Positions 1 through 8,482 of a stretch of DNA of 58,487 bases are shown piece after piece. Every line of letters begins with the position of its first letter. Position 1 is the first letter of the stretch. Source of the stretch: Roseomonas mucosa ATCC BAA-692 (GTDB lineage: Bacteria > Pseudomonadota > Alphaproteobacteria > Acetobacterales > Acetobacteraceae); assembly GCF_000622225.1 (NCBI RefSeq), contig NZ_JHWD01000023.1, positions 1 through 58,487 on the forward strand. Reading direction: 5' to 3'. The translations under genes were made by a program, and so were the position numbers. Below the pieces are notes generated by a model. That model worked only from the letters and a program-made list of their open reading frames with translations, searched no databases and had not been told where the DNA came from.

Positions 1-204
1 AAGGTACATCAGCCCGGCGACCAGGCGAGGATGGGTGGCCGGCCGTCCCTCAGCGGCGGGGAAGAAGCCGGCCCATTCCCGCTCGAACCAGGACCAGTCG
101 ATCAGCGCCGCCAGCCGCACCAGTTCGTGCCGCCCGTCGATCATGTCGACCAGCCGCGGCCGCAGCAGATCAGCCTGTTCCGGCGGGCGCGGGCGGTGCT
201 TCAT
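1..204 (-). CDS. IS5-family transposase, N-terminal part (runs off the left edge)
   Basis: The minus strand from an ATG at 204 reads an uninterrupted transposase N-terminus beginning MKHRPRPPEQADLLRPRL and including FEREWAGFFP and ATHPRLVAGLMYL at the window edge. It matches, residue for residue apart from scattered changes, the N-terminus of the second IS5-type copy at 347–1692, so it is a related but not identical element. Only about 68 residues are present; the catalytic DDE region lies outside the window, so whether the gene is intact cannot be told. Its upstream end (205–320) carries the terminal repeat that abuts the next copy. Confidence 0.8.
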   Translation of the reverse strand, partial: MKHRPRPPEQADLLRPRLVDMIDGRHELVRLAALIDWSWFEREWAGFFPAAEGRPATHPRLVAGLMYL

Positions 205-308
205 GCCCACCAGAATCGCAGCGTTTGTCGTCGAAAACAATCGCACTCTGCAAATTCAGAGCGCCCGATCCAGCAAACATTTCAGATAAATCAGTGAACT
301 ATGAGATG

Positions 309-338
309 TTCAAGACCGACTAAGTAGTCGGCCTTGAA
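309..338. repeat. Back-to-back IS5 terminal inverted repeats (IS–IS junction)
   Basis: The 12-mer ttcaagaccgac (309–320) and its near inverse gtcggccttgaa (327–338) form a palindrome around the six bases taagta. The same 12-mer in inverted form, ttcagggccgac, occurs at 1797–1808 at the far end of the second copy. The simplest reading is that 309–320 is the outer end of the left IS copy and 327–338 the outer end of the right copy, so two elements are joined almost directly. In the right copy the repeat can be extended outward by six bases (taagta versus cactta). I see no clear target duplication. Confidence 0.7.
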
Positions 339-1814
339 TAGCTTGGTCAGTGCGTTCGGCCAGCCGCTGGATAGGGGCTGGTCTGGGTGAGCGCCTGAAC
401 GAGACTGGCGAACAGGGCGAGCAAGAAAGCCCGGAGGTGGGCAAGGATCTTGCGGATGTTGTGGCCGCAGCCGCAGAGCACGGCGAACAGGGCATCGCCG
501 AAGGTGCCCTTGAGGGCACAGCGGGCGAGACGGCCGTCGGTCTTCAGGTGGCCGATCTCAGGCTCGATGGCGCTGCGACGGCGCAGCAGCCTGATAAGCC
601 TTGGTGTCAGCCGGCGGCGGGTGCCGCTGACCAACACCTGCGTGCCCCACACGCCATGGCCGCGGTAGCCGCGATCGGCCACGACGGTACTGGGATGATG
701 GCTGGTGAGGGTCTCGACCTGCTGGATGGCTTCGGTGAGGGTGTGGCCGTCATAGGGGTTGCCGGGCATGGAGCGCATGCCGACGACGAAGCCGCCCTCG
801 ATGGTGGTGGCGACGCTGACCTTGGAGCCGAACTCGTAGCGCATGCGGGCCTTGCCTTTCGAGATGCAGTCCACCGCGGGCTCGTGCAGGGCATAGAGCT
901 TGCGGGGCGTCTTCGGTGTCTGGCGCAGCAGGCGGGTGACGAGGGCCATCCTGTCGCTGATCCGATCCCGCAGCGGCCCTTGCGCGACGGCGCCGAGCTT
1001 GCGCCCCACATCGCGCAGCACGCGGCCGGTGTAGCCCTTGAGCGTGCGCAGCGCCCGGCACATGCGCCGGTACTGCTGGGCATGGGCATGCCGCCCCACC
1101 CGTGCGGCCAGACGTGGCGCCAGGCGATTGTAGTTCTGGCGCAAGGCGATCCCGGCCTTGTCCGCCAGCGCCACGAGGGATTGCCGCACCTTCTCATACA
1201 GGTGGCTGTCGGTCGGATGCACGATGGCTTTCTCCATCACCGTGGTGTCCACCGCGATCTCGGCCAGGCTGCGTTCCGACACCGCACCCGCGGCCCGGCC
1301 TGCCTTGATGATCTTGCTCAGCAGCCACTCCACGCCCTCCTCACCGATGCGGCCGTGCCAGCGGCTGAGCGAGGAGGGGTGGATGGGCAGGCGATGCTGG
1401 AAGAAGGTCTCGCCGGTGAAGTGCTGGAAGTACGGGTTCTGACCCAGCGGGCGAGCACCGCCTCGTCGGAGAGGCCGTAGGCGTGCTGAAGGTACATCAG
1501 CCCAGCGACCAGACGCGGATGGCTGGCTCGCCGGCTCTCACCGGCGGGAAAGAAGCCGGCCCATTCCCGCTCGAACCAGCTCCAGTCGATCAGCGCCGCC
1601 AGCCGGATCAGTTCGTGTCGCCTGTTGATCATGCCGACCAGGCGGGGCCGTAGCAGGTCAGGCTGTTCCGGCGGGCGCGGGCGGTGCTTCACGCCCAACA
1701 GAATCGCAGGGTTTGAGGCCCAAACCAACTGGATCCTGTAAATCCACGCCGTCCAGTTCAGCAAATCCATCAATTGGATCAGTAGCCTGGGATTTGTTCA
1801 GGGCCGACCACTTA
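321..1814 (-). mobile_element. IS5-family insertion sequence, second copy (about 1.49 kb)
   Basis: The element is bounded by inverted repeats of about 18 bp: TAAGTAGTCGGCCTTGAA at the left and its inverse with two mismatches at the right end (1797–1814). Inside is a single transposase gene on the minus strand filling nearly the whole element. The size of about 1.5 kb and the transposase type fit the IS5 family. It lies directly against the end of a related copy on its left. The transposase is frameshifted, so the copy is probably not autonomous. Confidence 0.75.
347..1692 (-). pseudogene. IS5-family DDE transposase, frameshifted
   Basis: Two minus-strand frames together make one transposase of about 450 residues. 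The N-terminal part starts at a GTG at 1692 (the sister copy has ATG at the same codon) and reads as far as LSDEAVLARWV. From about 1447 the frame changes, and the continuation to the stop at 347 includes AVDTTVMEK (first catalytic Asp), TVVADRGYRGHG (second Asp) and EPEIGHLKTDG (Glu), ending in CGCGHNIRKIL. One missing base near 1447 (GTCAGAACCC where GTNCAGAACCC is needed) accounts for the break. There is no slippery A or G run at the site, so programmed frameshifting is unlikely and a pseudogene is the better call. Confidence 0.85.
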
Positions 1815-2094
1815 GAGCAGTGGTGCCAGAACTCAGCACTAGGTGCGCTGCCCACTTTCGGGTGGAAGAGCTTGGCGTTGAAGGGGCTGCCCTGGCAGTC
1901 ACGGTTCTCAGCCCATTCAAGCCTGTCACGAACGATCAAGCCTGCTGCTGGTAGGATCTCCAAGGACGCTCCACCAGTGTTGCGAGCCTCTCTCTTCCCT
2001 ACATCCTCCCCAGCCACCGGTCAGGTCGAGTAGATCGGTGGTCAGGGTACGCTCATCGGGGAGGATGGGCAGCGGGCGTACCCCGCTCTCTATC
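1815..2094. other. Intergenic stretch beside the IS, no recognised gene
   Basis: This segment lies between the IS5 end and the first ferritin-like gene. Both strands have short open frames (a minus-strand one ends in GGASLEILPAAGLIV and similar text), but I recognise no family in either and neither has a convincing ribosome binding site. It could be the tail of a gene truncated when the IS inserted. Confidence 0.4.
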
Positions 2095-2595
2095 TTACTT
2101 AGTGTTAGCGTCGTTGCCTGAAGGGGCAAAGCTCTCTGCTATCTGGGTCAGCAGGGCGTCGGCTTTCTTCTCTTCCTCCAGGGTCTCGGCCAATAGCTGC
2201 TCTGCTTCAGAATACCCGAGTTTGGCTGCCCAGGTCTTCAGCAGCCCGTAGCGGGCAATCTCGTAGTGCTCGATCGCCTGGGCACAGCCGATCAATACAT
2301 CATCGGCTGCCGCAGTGCCGCCGAAATCCTCCAGATCCTCTTCCATTTCTGTTGTCAGGCCCTGCATTGCTTCACAGGTCTTGGCACGAGCTGACTTGCC
2401 GATACGCTCGAAGACCTGGACCAAGCGCTCCACCTGCGCGGCGCTCTCCTCGGCATGCTGAGTGAACGCTTCCTTCAGTTCCGGTGCCTTCGCGGCCTTC
2501 GCAGACTTCTTGAGCGCCCGCACTGACTGTTTTTCGGCGTAGTAGACGTCCTTCAGTGTTTCGTGGAAGGCGTCCGCAAGGGTCTTCTCGGCCAT
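2095..2595 (-). CDS. Ferritin-like DUF892 protein (YciE/YciF type)
   Basis: A 166-residue protein of the DUF892 ferritin-like four-helix family, a diiron-type fold induced by stress in many bacteria; its exact reaction is not established. The N-terminus MAEKTLADAFHETLKDVYYAEKQ is the family signature, with the Glu of YYAEKQ and later EE and ExxxH pairs (QHAEES, EHYEIARY) as plausible metal ligands. I chose the ATG at 2595 over the one at 2613 because GGGGAAG lies nine bases upstream and family members start there. The C-terminus ends in GNDANTK. A second, more divergent member lies upstream at 2976–3485. The surrounding DNA is less GC-rich than the rest of the window, which suggests acquisition. 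Confidence 0.88.
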   Translation of the reverse strand: MAEKTLADAFHETLKDVYYAEKQSVRALKKSAKAAKAPELKEAFTQHAEESAAQVERLVQVFERIGKSARAKTCEAMQGLTTEMEEDLEDFGGTAAADDVLIGCAQAIEHYEIARYGLLKTWAAKLGYSEAEQLLAETLEEEKKADALLTQIAESFAPSGNDANTK

Positions 2596-2975
2596 GTCGA
2601 TGATCTTCCCCATCCAGCTCACCGCCTCATTTGGCAGCCGAGACAAAACGCTCGGCAAGGAGAGAAGGTAGCAACGCAGACACTCACAGATGCTTGGGTA
2701 TGGCGACAGGACGATGGAGAGGATCTCCATGCATCCAGCGGCCGGCTTCAGGGATGGTGAGGATGCCTTGCGCGGCTGTCTACGCTCTGGAGGACAGGCA
2801 CAGAATCGAAAGCGCCCAGAGGCACGAGCCATCCGGGCGCATATCTCGACAATGGTGTTTTCGTGCCCTGAAACGTAGTGAGCCGGCACGCACATTTGGT
2901 GCCCAGAGTTAACATGTGTTTTGCTGCACTGGCTGGCACTGAGGCGATAATGATTATCTACTGACCAAATTCATG
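2596..2975. other. Intergenic region between the two ferritin-like genes
   Basis: This 380-bp gap is upstream of one DUF892 gene and downstream of the other, both on the minus strand. Apart from the Fur-like palindrome at 2946–2958 I see no gene; open frames here lack family resemblance and ribosome binding sites. Confidence 0.45.
2946..2958. promoter_or_regulatory. Fur-like 6-1-6 palindrome
   Basis: The sequence GATAATGATTATC is a perfect hexamer–1–hexamer inverted repeat, matching the half-site arrangement known for Fur boxes. It sits between two ferritin-like genes, about 350 bp from the start of the downstream one and just past the stop of the upstream one. The match is seen; the regulator and the promoter it would act on are inferred. 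Confidence 0.4.
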
Positions 2976-3485
2976 TCAGATTCCGGCCTGATCACCCTGC
3001 ACTCGAAGAGAGGCGAACTTACGCGTGATGGCATCAAGATTATCAGCACACCATTGTGCCATGCGCTCCTCCTCGCCCAGCGAAAGCATAAGCACAGTAG
3101 GTGCAGAACTGTCACCAGCAAGCTCAGCCAACGTCAAAAGAGATTTATAGGACGCGATTTCAAAATGTTCGAAGGCATAATTTGCCAGAGAATTCTTAAT
3201 GATCTCATCCTGCATTGGTACATGGCCCAGAGCGGCCATATTACCAACGAGACCGGTCACAAAATCTTTCACTCCAGAATGCGACGTTCCGTGCGCGGCT
3301 AGTAGTTCGTCGAGGCGATCACGCTGCTGTTCACTCTCAGTCAGGTGCTTGCGCAAAGCCGCTTCGACTTCAGGGTAGCTCTGGACGCGATCCAACTGCC
3401 GCGAAAGGAGCTCAATTGCCTGAGTCTCTAAAGCGCGAGCGTTTACCAACCCAGTGATATAGATATCTTTGTAGGATTCTGACAT
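2976..3485 (-). CDS. Ferritin-like DUF892 protein, second member
   Basis: A 169-residue ferritin-like protein beginning MSESYKDIYITGLVNARALE. It shares the DUF892/YciE layout (alpha-helical, ExxQ/ExxH pairs such as ALETQAIELLSRQ, ESEQQRDRL and YAFEHFEIASYKSL) but is only distantly similar to the gene at 2095–2595. Its ATG at 3485 has a GGAGG seven bases upstream, which decides the start. The gene and its leader are visibly richer in A and T than the flanking chromosome. It may form an iron- or peroxide-related stress pair with its neighbour; that is inference from family and position. Confidence 0.85.
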   Translation of the reverse strand: MSESYKDIYITGLVNARALETQAIELLSRQLDRVQSYPEVEAALRKHLTESEQQRDRLDELLAAHGTSHSGVKDFVTGLVGNMAALGHVPMQDEIIKNSLANYAFEHFEIASYKSLLTLAELAGDSSAPTVLMLSLGEEERMAQWCADNLDAITRKFASLRVQGDQAGI

Positions 3486-4556
3486 GTTTTGTCCTCCAGC
3501 GCAAGTTTTGTCCGGGATATTACCCGCCGGTTCATTCGGCTCGGCACTTCCTTTTTGTGGTCCAGGTCGATAGGGATATTCGCCTGGTACCGCGAAGCGG
3601 GCTATATCAAACCACTTTGTGCCTTTCGGCAAAATAGTATTAAAGCAGCTTGCCTATTGTTGGCTTTGCTTTCGAGTGCTGCTATTCCATAGTACCAAGT
3701 AATCTATTCCGACAAGGCTATAGGAGAACGCAGAGAAAGAATTTATGGTTCATTAAAAGCGCTGATGCCGCAAACAATTTATCGTTATTACGGTAATTTT
3801 GAGCGCGGCTCCACCATCCGGCCGCCTCTCGCGCACATCTCACCCAGCCTTCAATCAAGGTGTATTGCCATAGACTCTGCCGGAGATGGCGCAGGACCGT
3901 CCGTTGACCCATAACGCGGGATCCATGCCCCGGCGCCAGCCAACCTGTGGCAGACCCAGGTTATCGACTGCCACCAGCAGCGTCGGATCCGCGAAGATAT
4001 TGCGCGATGCGGCCGGCATGCATCCAGCCCATTCCCACCACGGTGCATAGCTCTCGATCATCGCCGTCTTGGGGCTCGGCCACAGATCATCCTCTCGGAT
4101 GCCGCTCGGCCCCCGCTTCTCATAGGCCACTGTTACCCTGACCGGAGCCCTCGGGTAGCCAAGGTTCGGATGGTGGCGAAGTCGGTGCACCGCTGTCCTG
4201 CCTCCGATCTCCTCTGAGCTTCCTTGCGGGATGCCCCGCGGTTCATAGGCGAGTGGGGGACGGATCGGAGGCGGGAGGGGAGGTCGTGATGCTCGCCTTC
4301 CGCGGCACTTCTCCCCACACCATGCGATGGGGGAGATGGCAGCCAGGACGCGGGCCCTGCGGCCCTCCCGGGCCTGACAGAGAAGGTGAGCAGGTTCACC
4401 ATTTTCGAAAAGGGGCTCCTGCCTGTCCGGATCGCTGTCAGCACCAGCCTCGCGCTGGAGCTGACGGAGCGGGCCTGTCTGGCAGTGCGAGTGCTGCATC
4501 CCAACCGGGGCCACGGTCCACTCAATGTGACGCTGGCGGTCCGCGGCGGGTATGGT
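3486..4556. other. Gene-poor kilobase between ferritin-like genes and malQ
   Basis: About 1.07 kb with no gene I can name. The left part (to about 3860) is AT-rich and probably holds the promoter of the DUF892 gene at 2976–3485. A minus-strand frame covers roughly 3855–4140 (including MPAASRNIFADP and DNLGLPQVGWRR) and could be a gene remnant, but I recognise no family. The right part (about 4150–4556) has several short GC-rich inverted repeats. In related clusters treY follows malQ, and no piece of it is recognisable here. Confidence 0.4.
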
Positions 4557-6665
4557 TCAGCCGGCGGGTGGCCGGGACTCCGCGAGTGACGCGAGGCGGC
4601 GCTCGCAGGCCGGATCGTCGAGGAGGGTCGCGGCCTCGCCCGGCAGGCGGCGGCGCCAGTTGGGGTGCTGGTCGGTGGTGCCGGGGAGGTTGGGCTGTTC
4701 CGCCAGGGCGAGGGCATCCTCCACGGGCAGCAGGGCCAGGGTGCAGGCGGACCGGCCGATCTGGGCGGCGGCGGCCTCGGCGAGCGGGGTGCCGTCCTCT
4801 GGTGGCGGGGGATCGCCCTGGGCGGCACCGCTGTCGCGCATGGCCTGCCAGAGCGTGGCGCGGTCGCGGGCGCGTTCGGCGCGCTGGGCGGAGCCGTCCT
4901 CGCCCTCTCCCAGCAGGCCGAGGCGAGCGCGCCAGCCGATATCCAGGCCGCGCCACCAGCCGACGGCGGTGGGCAGATCGTGGGTCGTGGTCATGGCGGC
5001 CGCGTTGCGCGACCATTCGCGCGGGGGGATGTAGGGGCCGCCGCCGTCCCGCTGCTCGAACCAGAGGACACGCATGCCGAGCATGCCGATATGGTCCAGG
5101 CGTTCGCGGAAGCCGTGCGGGACGGTGCCGAGATCCTCGCCCACCACGATGGCGCGGTGGCGCCGGGATTCCAGGGCGACGAGGCGGAACATGTCGTCGG
5201 CGGGAAACTGCAGGTAGGCACCGTCGCGCGGGTCGGCGCCTTCCGGCACGACCCAGAGGCGGGCGAGGCCCATGGCATGGTCGATGCGCACGCCGCCGGC
5301 ATGGCGCATGGCGGCGCGCAGCATCTCCAGGAAGGCGCCGTAGCCGCCCTGCTTCAGACCGAGGGGGGAGAAAGCGGTGATGCCCCAGCCCTGGCCGAGC
5401 GGCGAGAAGATGTCGGGGGGCGCGCCGACGGTGAGGTGGCGCAGCATCTCGCGCTGGCGGCTCCAGCCATGGCTGCCGCCGCCATCGGTGCCGACGGCGA
5501 GGTCGGCGATGAGGCCGATGCTGGCGCCGGCGTCGCGGGCGGCCTGCTGGGCCGTGCCGAGGCCGCGGTCGGCGATCCATTGCAGGAAGGCGTGGTAGGC
5601 GACCTCCCGCTCATGGGCGCGGGCGAATTCCGCCACGGCGGGGCTGGCGGGGTCACGGAATTCGGCGGGCCATTGGCGCCAGTTCCAGAGCCCAGGGTCG
5701 CGGGCGAAGAGATGGGCGTGCAGGGCCTCGAAGCGGGCATGGCTTTCCAGGGCCTCGCCCTGTTCGGCGCGGAAGCGGTCGAATTCCGGGTCGCCGGGGA
5801 AGCTGTCGAAGAGGGCGCGGAAGACGGCGAGGCGGGCGCGGGCCACGGCGGGCCAGTCCACGAGCTCCAGGGCTTCCAGCCGGCCGAATTCCCCGGCCAG
5901 GCCGGTGCGGCCGAAGGCGGCGCGGAGCGGGGCCTCGCCCAGCACGGCCGGGTCGGCGTGGAGCACGTTCAGGAAGAGGCGCGAGGAGGGGGAATAGGGG
6001 GAGAAGCGGTTGGGGTCGGCGGAGAACTGGGCGTGGACCGGGCTGATGGCCACGGCCTGGGCACCCTTTCGGGCGGCGGAGGAAACGAATTCCGCCAGGG
6101 CGGTGAAGTCGCCGACGCCACCGCCGCCCATGCCGTCCTGGCCCGGGCCTTCCGGGCGGCCGCGGCGCAGGCCGTAGAGCTGGACGGTCAGCCCCCAGGG
6201 GAGTCTGCCGGAAAGCTGGCGCGCATCGCTTTCCGCCAACGCGTCCTCCGGGCGATAACAGCGGGCCGGAGCGATGGCGAGGGTGGTTTCCGCGCCGCCG
6301 ATGCGGAGGCGGTGGTAGCCGGGCGGCGGGGAGATGGGCAGGTGGCAGAGGCCGTGTTCCTGCCGGGCGCGGCCTTCCAGCACGCCGCCGTCTTCCAGGT
6401 CGAGCCGGTACTCGGGCTCGCCGGGCAGGCCCAACAGCACGGGCTGTCCGGCGGTGGCGGTGCAGAGCGGGGGCAGTGCGGCCTGGGCGGCCAGGTGCTC
6501 GCGGGCCTCCCGCATCTGCTCCGGCGAGCCGGTGGGCAGGCCCAGGGCCTCCAGCACGGCGCCGATGGCGTCCGGGGCGACGGTCTGGTCGCGGCCCTGG
6601 GCGTCGCGCCATTGCGAGGCGATTCCGGCGGCCTCCGCGAGGGCGTGGAGTTCATCCCGGCTCAT
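4557..6665 (-). CDS. malQ: 4-alpha-glucanotransferase (amylomaltase)
   Basis: A 702-residue GH77 disproportionating enzyme that transfers glucan segments between maltodextrins in the cytoplasm. The three catalytic residues are in place: Asp of GGVRIDHAMGLARLW, Glu of VVGEDLGTVP and Asp of TTHDLPTAVGWW. The N-terminal roughly 140 residues (MSRDELHALAEAAGI onward) are the extra domain typical of the long bacterial MalQ type. Its ATG overlaps the treZ stop by four bases (ATGA), implying translational coupling. It is the last gene of the six-gene glucan/trehalose cluster; here it probably rescues short maltodextrins left by GlgX and TreZ. Length is normal for the family. Confidence 0.95.
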   Translation of the reverse strand: MSRDELHALAEAAGIASQWRDAQGRDQTVAPDAIGAVLEALGLPTGSPEQMREAREHLAAQAALPPLCTATAGQPVLLGLPGEPEYRLDLEDGGVLEGRARQEHGLCHLPISPPPGYHRLRIGGAETTLAIAPARCYRPEDALAESDARQLSGRLPWGLTVQLYGLRRGRPEGPGQDGMGGGGVGDFTALAEFVSSAARKGAQAVAISPVHAQFSADPNRFSPYSPSSRLFLNVLHADPAVLGEAPLRAAFGRTGLAGEFGRLEALELVDWPAVARARLAVFRALFDSFPGDPEFDRFRAEQGEALESHARFEALHAHLFARDPGLWNWRQWPAEFRDPASPAVAEFARAHEREVAYHAFLQWIADRGLGTAQQAARDAGASIGLIADLAVGTDGGGSHGWSRQREMLRHLTVGAPPDIFSPLGQGWGITAFSPLGLKQGGYGAFLEMLRAAMRHAGGVRIDHAMGLARLWVVPEGADPRDGAYLQFPADDMFRLVALESRRHRAIVVGEDLGTVPHGFRERLDHIGMLGMRVLWFEQRDGGGPYIPPREWSRNAAAMTTTHDLPTAVGWWRGLDIGWRARLGLLGEGEDGSAQRAERARDRATLWQAMRDSGAAQGDPPPPEDGTPLAEAAAAQIGRSACTLALLPVEDALALAEQPNLPGTTDQHPNWRRRLPGEAATLLDDPACERRLASLAESRPPAG

Positions 6666-8482
6666 GGGCCCGTGTTCTCCGGCAGGTCGAGCATCACCAC
6701 CGCACAGTCGGGCGGCAGGCTTCCGGCGGCCAGCGCTTCCGCGGCGTCCGGGATGGATTCATGCAGCACGAGGGTGCCGCCCGCCGTCACCGGCGCGGGG
6801 GCCTCGTCCAGGTTGAGGGCGATGGTCAGGCGGGTGCCGTCGCCCAGGCGCCAGCGGGCCAGCACGGCCTTCGGCCCCACCGCCTCGGCGCCGATGGCTC
6901 TGGCACCGGGCAGGCGGGGGATGATCTCGTCGTGGCGGAGGGCGATCAGGGCCTTGTGCAGGGCCAGCATCTCCGCATGGAAGCCATGTTCGCTTTCCGC
7001 GGGGTCGGGGATGGAATCGGTGAAGGTCTTTTCGGCGTTCGGATCGGGGATGCGCTCGCGCTTCTCCGGGTCCTGGAAGGCGGCGAACTTGGCGAATTCC
7101 TTGCGCCGGCCCTCGCGCACCGCATCCGCCAGCTCCTGTTGCGGGAAGGCGGTGAAGAAGAGGAAGGGGGCGGTGGCGGCCCATTCCTCGCCCATGAAGA
7201 GCATCGGAATCTGGGGCGAGAGCAGCAGGAGGGCGGTGGCGGCCTTCAGCGCCGAGGGGCGGGAAAGGGCGGGCAGGCGCTCGCCGAAGGCGCGGTTGCC
7301 GACCTGGTCGTGGTTCTGCAGGAAGAGCACAAAGGCGGTGGGCGGCAGGTGGGCGCTGGGCTCGCCGCGCGCATGGCCCAGATGGGGCATGGTCTCGCCC
7401 TGGAAGAGGAAGCCTTCCGCCAGGACGCGGGCGAGCTTTTCCGCGCCATCGTCGGCGAAGTCCTCGTAATAGGCTTCGCGTTCGCCGGTCAGCAGCGGGT
7501 GCAGGACGTTGTGGCCGTCGTCGTTCCACTGGGCGTCGAATCCGGGCGCCCTGGGGCCGGTGCGGAGATGGCTGGCGCCGTTGCGCTCGTTCTCCAGCAC
7601 GAGATGGACATGGCGGCCGGGGGTTTCGGCCTGGATCTCGCTCCGGATGCGGGTGGCGAGGTGGTCGAGCCAGTCCTGCTTCGCGATGGCGTGGACCGCA
7701 TCGAAGCGGAGGCCGTCGAAGCGGTATTCGCGCAGCCAGGTGAGGGCGTTGGATTCGAAGAAGTCGCGGACCGGGGCCTTCTTGAAGTCGATGGCGGCAC
7801 CCCAAGGGGTGTGGACGCCCTCGTCGAAGAAGTCCTTTGCATAGGCGTGCAGATAGGCGCCGTCCGGGCCGAAATGGTTGTAGACGACGTCGAGGAACAC
7901 CATCAGGCCTTGGCCGTGCGCCTCGTCGATCAGGGCCTTCAGCTCCTCCGGCGTGCCGTAGGAGGCAGCGGGGGCGAAGGGCAGGACGCCGTCATAGCCC
8001 CAGTTGCGCGGGCCGGGGAACTCGGCGATCGGCATCAGCTCGATGGCCGTGACGCCCAGGGCCTTGAGCCGGGGCAGCATGGCGCGGATGCCGGCATAGC
8101 CGCCGCAGGTTCCGGCATGGAGCTCGTAGAGGATGGTCTCGTGCCAGGGGCGGCCCTTCCAGCCGGTGTTCCGCCAGGCATGGGCGCGGGGATCGACCAC
8201 CTGGCTGAAGCCGTGCACGTCGTCCGGCTGGAAGCGCGCCGCCGGGTCGGGCACCGGGAGGGTGGAGCCGTCCTCCAGCCGGGCCTGGAAGCGGTAGCGC
8301 GTGCCGGCCGGGGCGGCGGCCTCCAGCGAGAACCAGCCGTCCGGTTCCGCCCGCATGGGCGCGGGGGGGTGGTCCGCGATCTCCAGCGCGACCTCCGTGG
8401 CCGAGGGAGCCCAGAGGCGGAAGCGGGTCCGCGCCCCGTCCGGGAGGAGTTCCGCGCCCCAGGGCGAGGGGGCGCCGCTCAT
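6662..8482 (-). CDS. treZ: Malto-oligosyltrehalose trehalohydrolase
   Basis: A 606-residue GH13 enzyme that cleaves trehalose from the end of maltooligosyl-trehalose. The start [16 protein letters not shown] at 8482 overlaps the glgX stop by four bases (ATGA). An N-terminal Ig-like E-set domain (about 1–100) precedes the barrel, with YRFDGLRFDAVHAI (nucleophile Asp), LVLENERNGAS (acid/base Glu) and FLQNHDQVGNRA (third Asp). A longer upstream frame reading into glgX is a GC-rich artefact. TreZ needs TreY-made substrate, yet no treY is in this window; it may lie elsewhere or be lost. Confidence 0.95.
   Translation of the reverse strand: MSGAPSPWGAELLPDGARTRFRLWAPSATEVALEIADHPPAPMRAEPDGWFSLEAAAPAGTRYRFQARLEDGSTLPVPDPAARFQPDDVHGFSQVVDPRAHAWRNTGWKGRPWHETILYELHAGTCGGYAGIRAMLPRLKALGVTAIELMPIAEFPGPRNWGYDGVLPFAPAASYGTPEELKALIDEAHGQGLMVFLDVVYNHFGPDGAYLHAYAKDFFDEGVHTPWGAAIDFKKAPVRDFFESNALTWLREYRFDGLRFDAVHAIAKQDWLDHLATRIRSEIQAETPGRHVHLVLENERNGASHLRTGPRAPGFDAQWNDDGHNVLHPLLTGEREAYYEDFADDGAEKLARVLAEGFLFQGETMPHLGHARGEPSAHLPPTAFVLFLQNHDQVGNRAFGERLPALSRPSALKAATALLLLSPQIPMLFMGEEWAATAPFLFFTAFPQQELADAVREGRRKEFAKFAAFQDPEKRERIPDPNAEKTFTDSIPDPAESEHGFHAEMLALHKALIALRHDEIIPRLPGARAIGAEAVGPKAVLARWRLGDGTRLTIALNLDEAPAPVTAGGTLVLHESIPDAAEALAAGSLPPDCAVVMLDLPENTGP

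Noticed and set aside
1440-1455. Programmed ribosomal frameshift in the IS5 transposase
   Set aside because: No slippery A or G run at the break; one missing base explains it.
3486-3660. EcfG-type (GGAAC…CGTT) promoter before the ferritin-like gene
   Set aside because: Only scattered part matches; no correct spacing was found.
4665-7469. Long plus-strand frame antisense to malQ and treZ
   Set aside because: Gly/Ala-rich text from GC bias; no recognisable motif.
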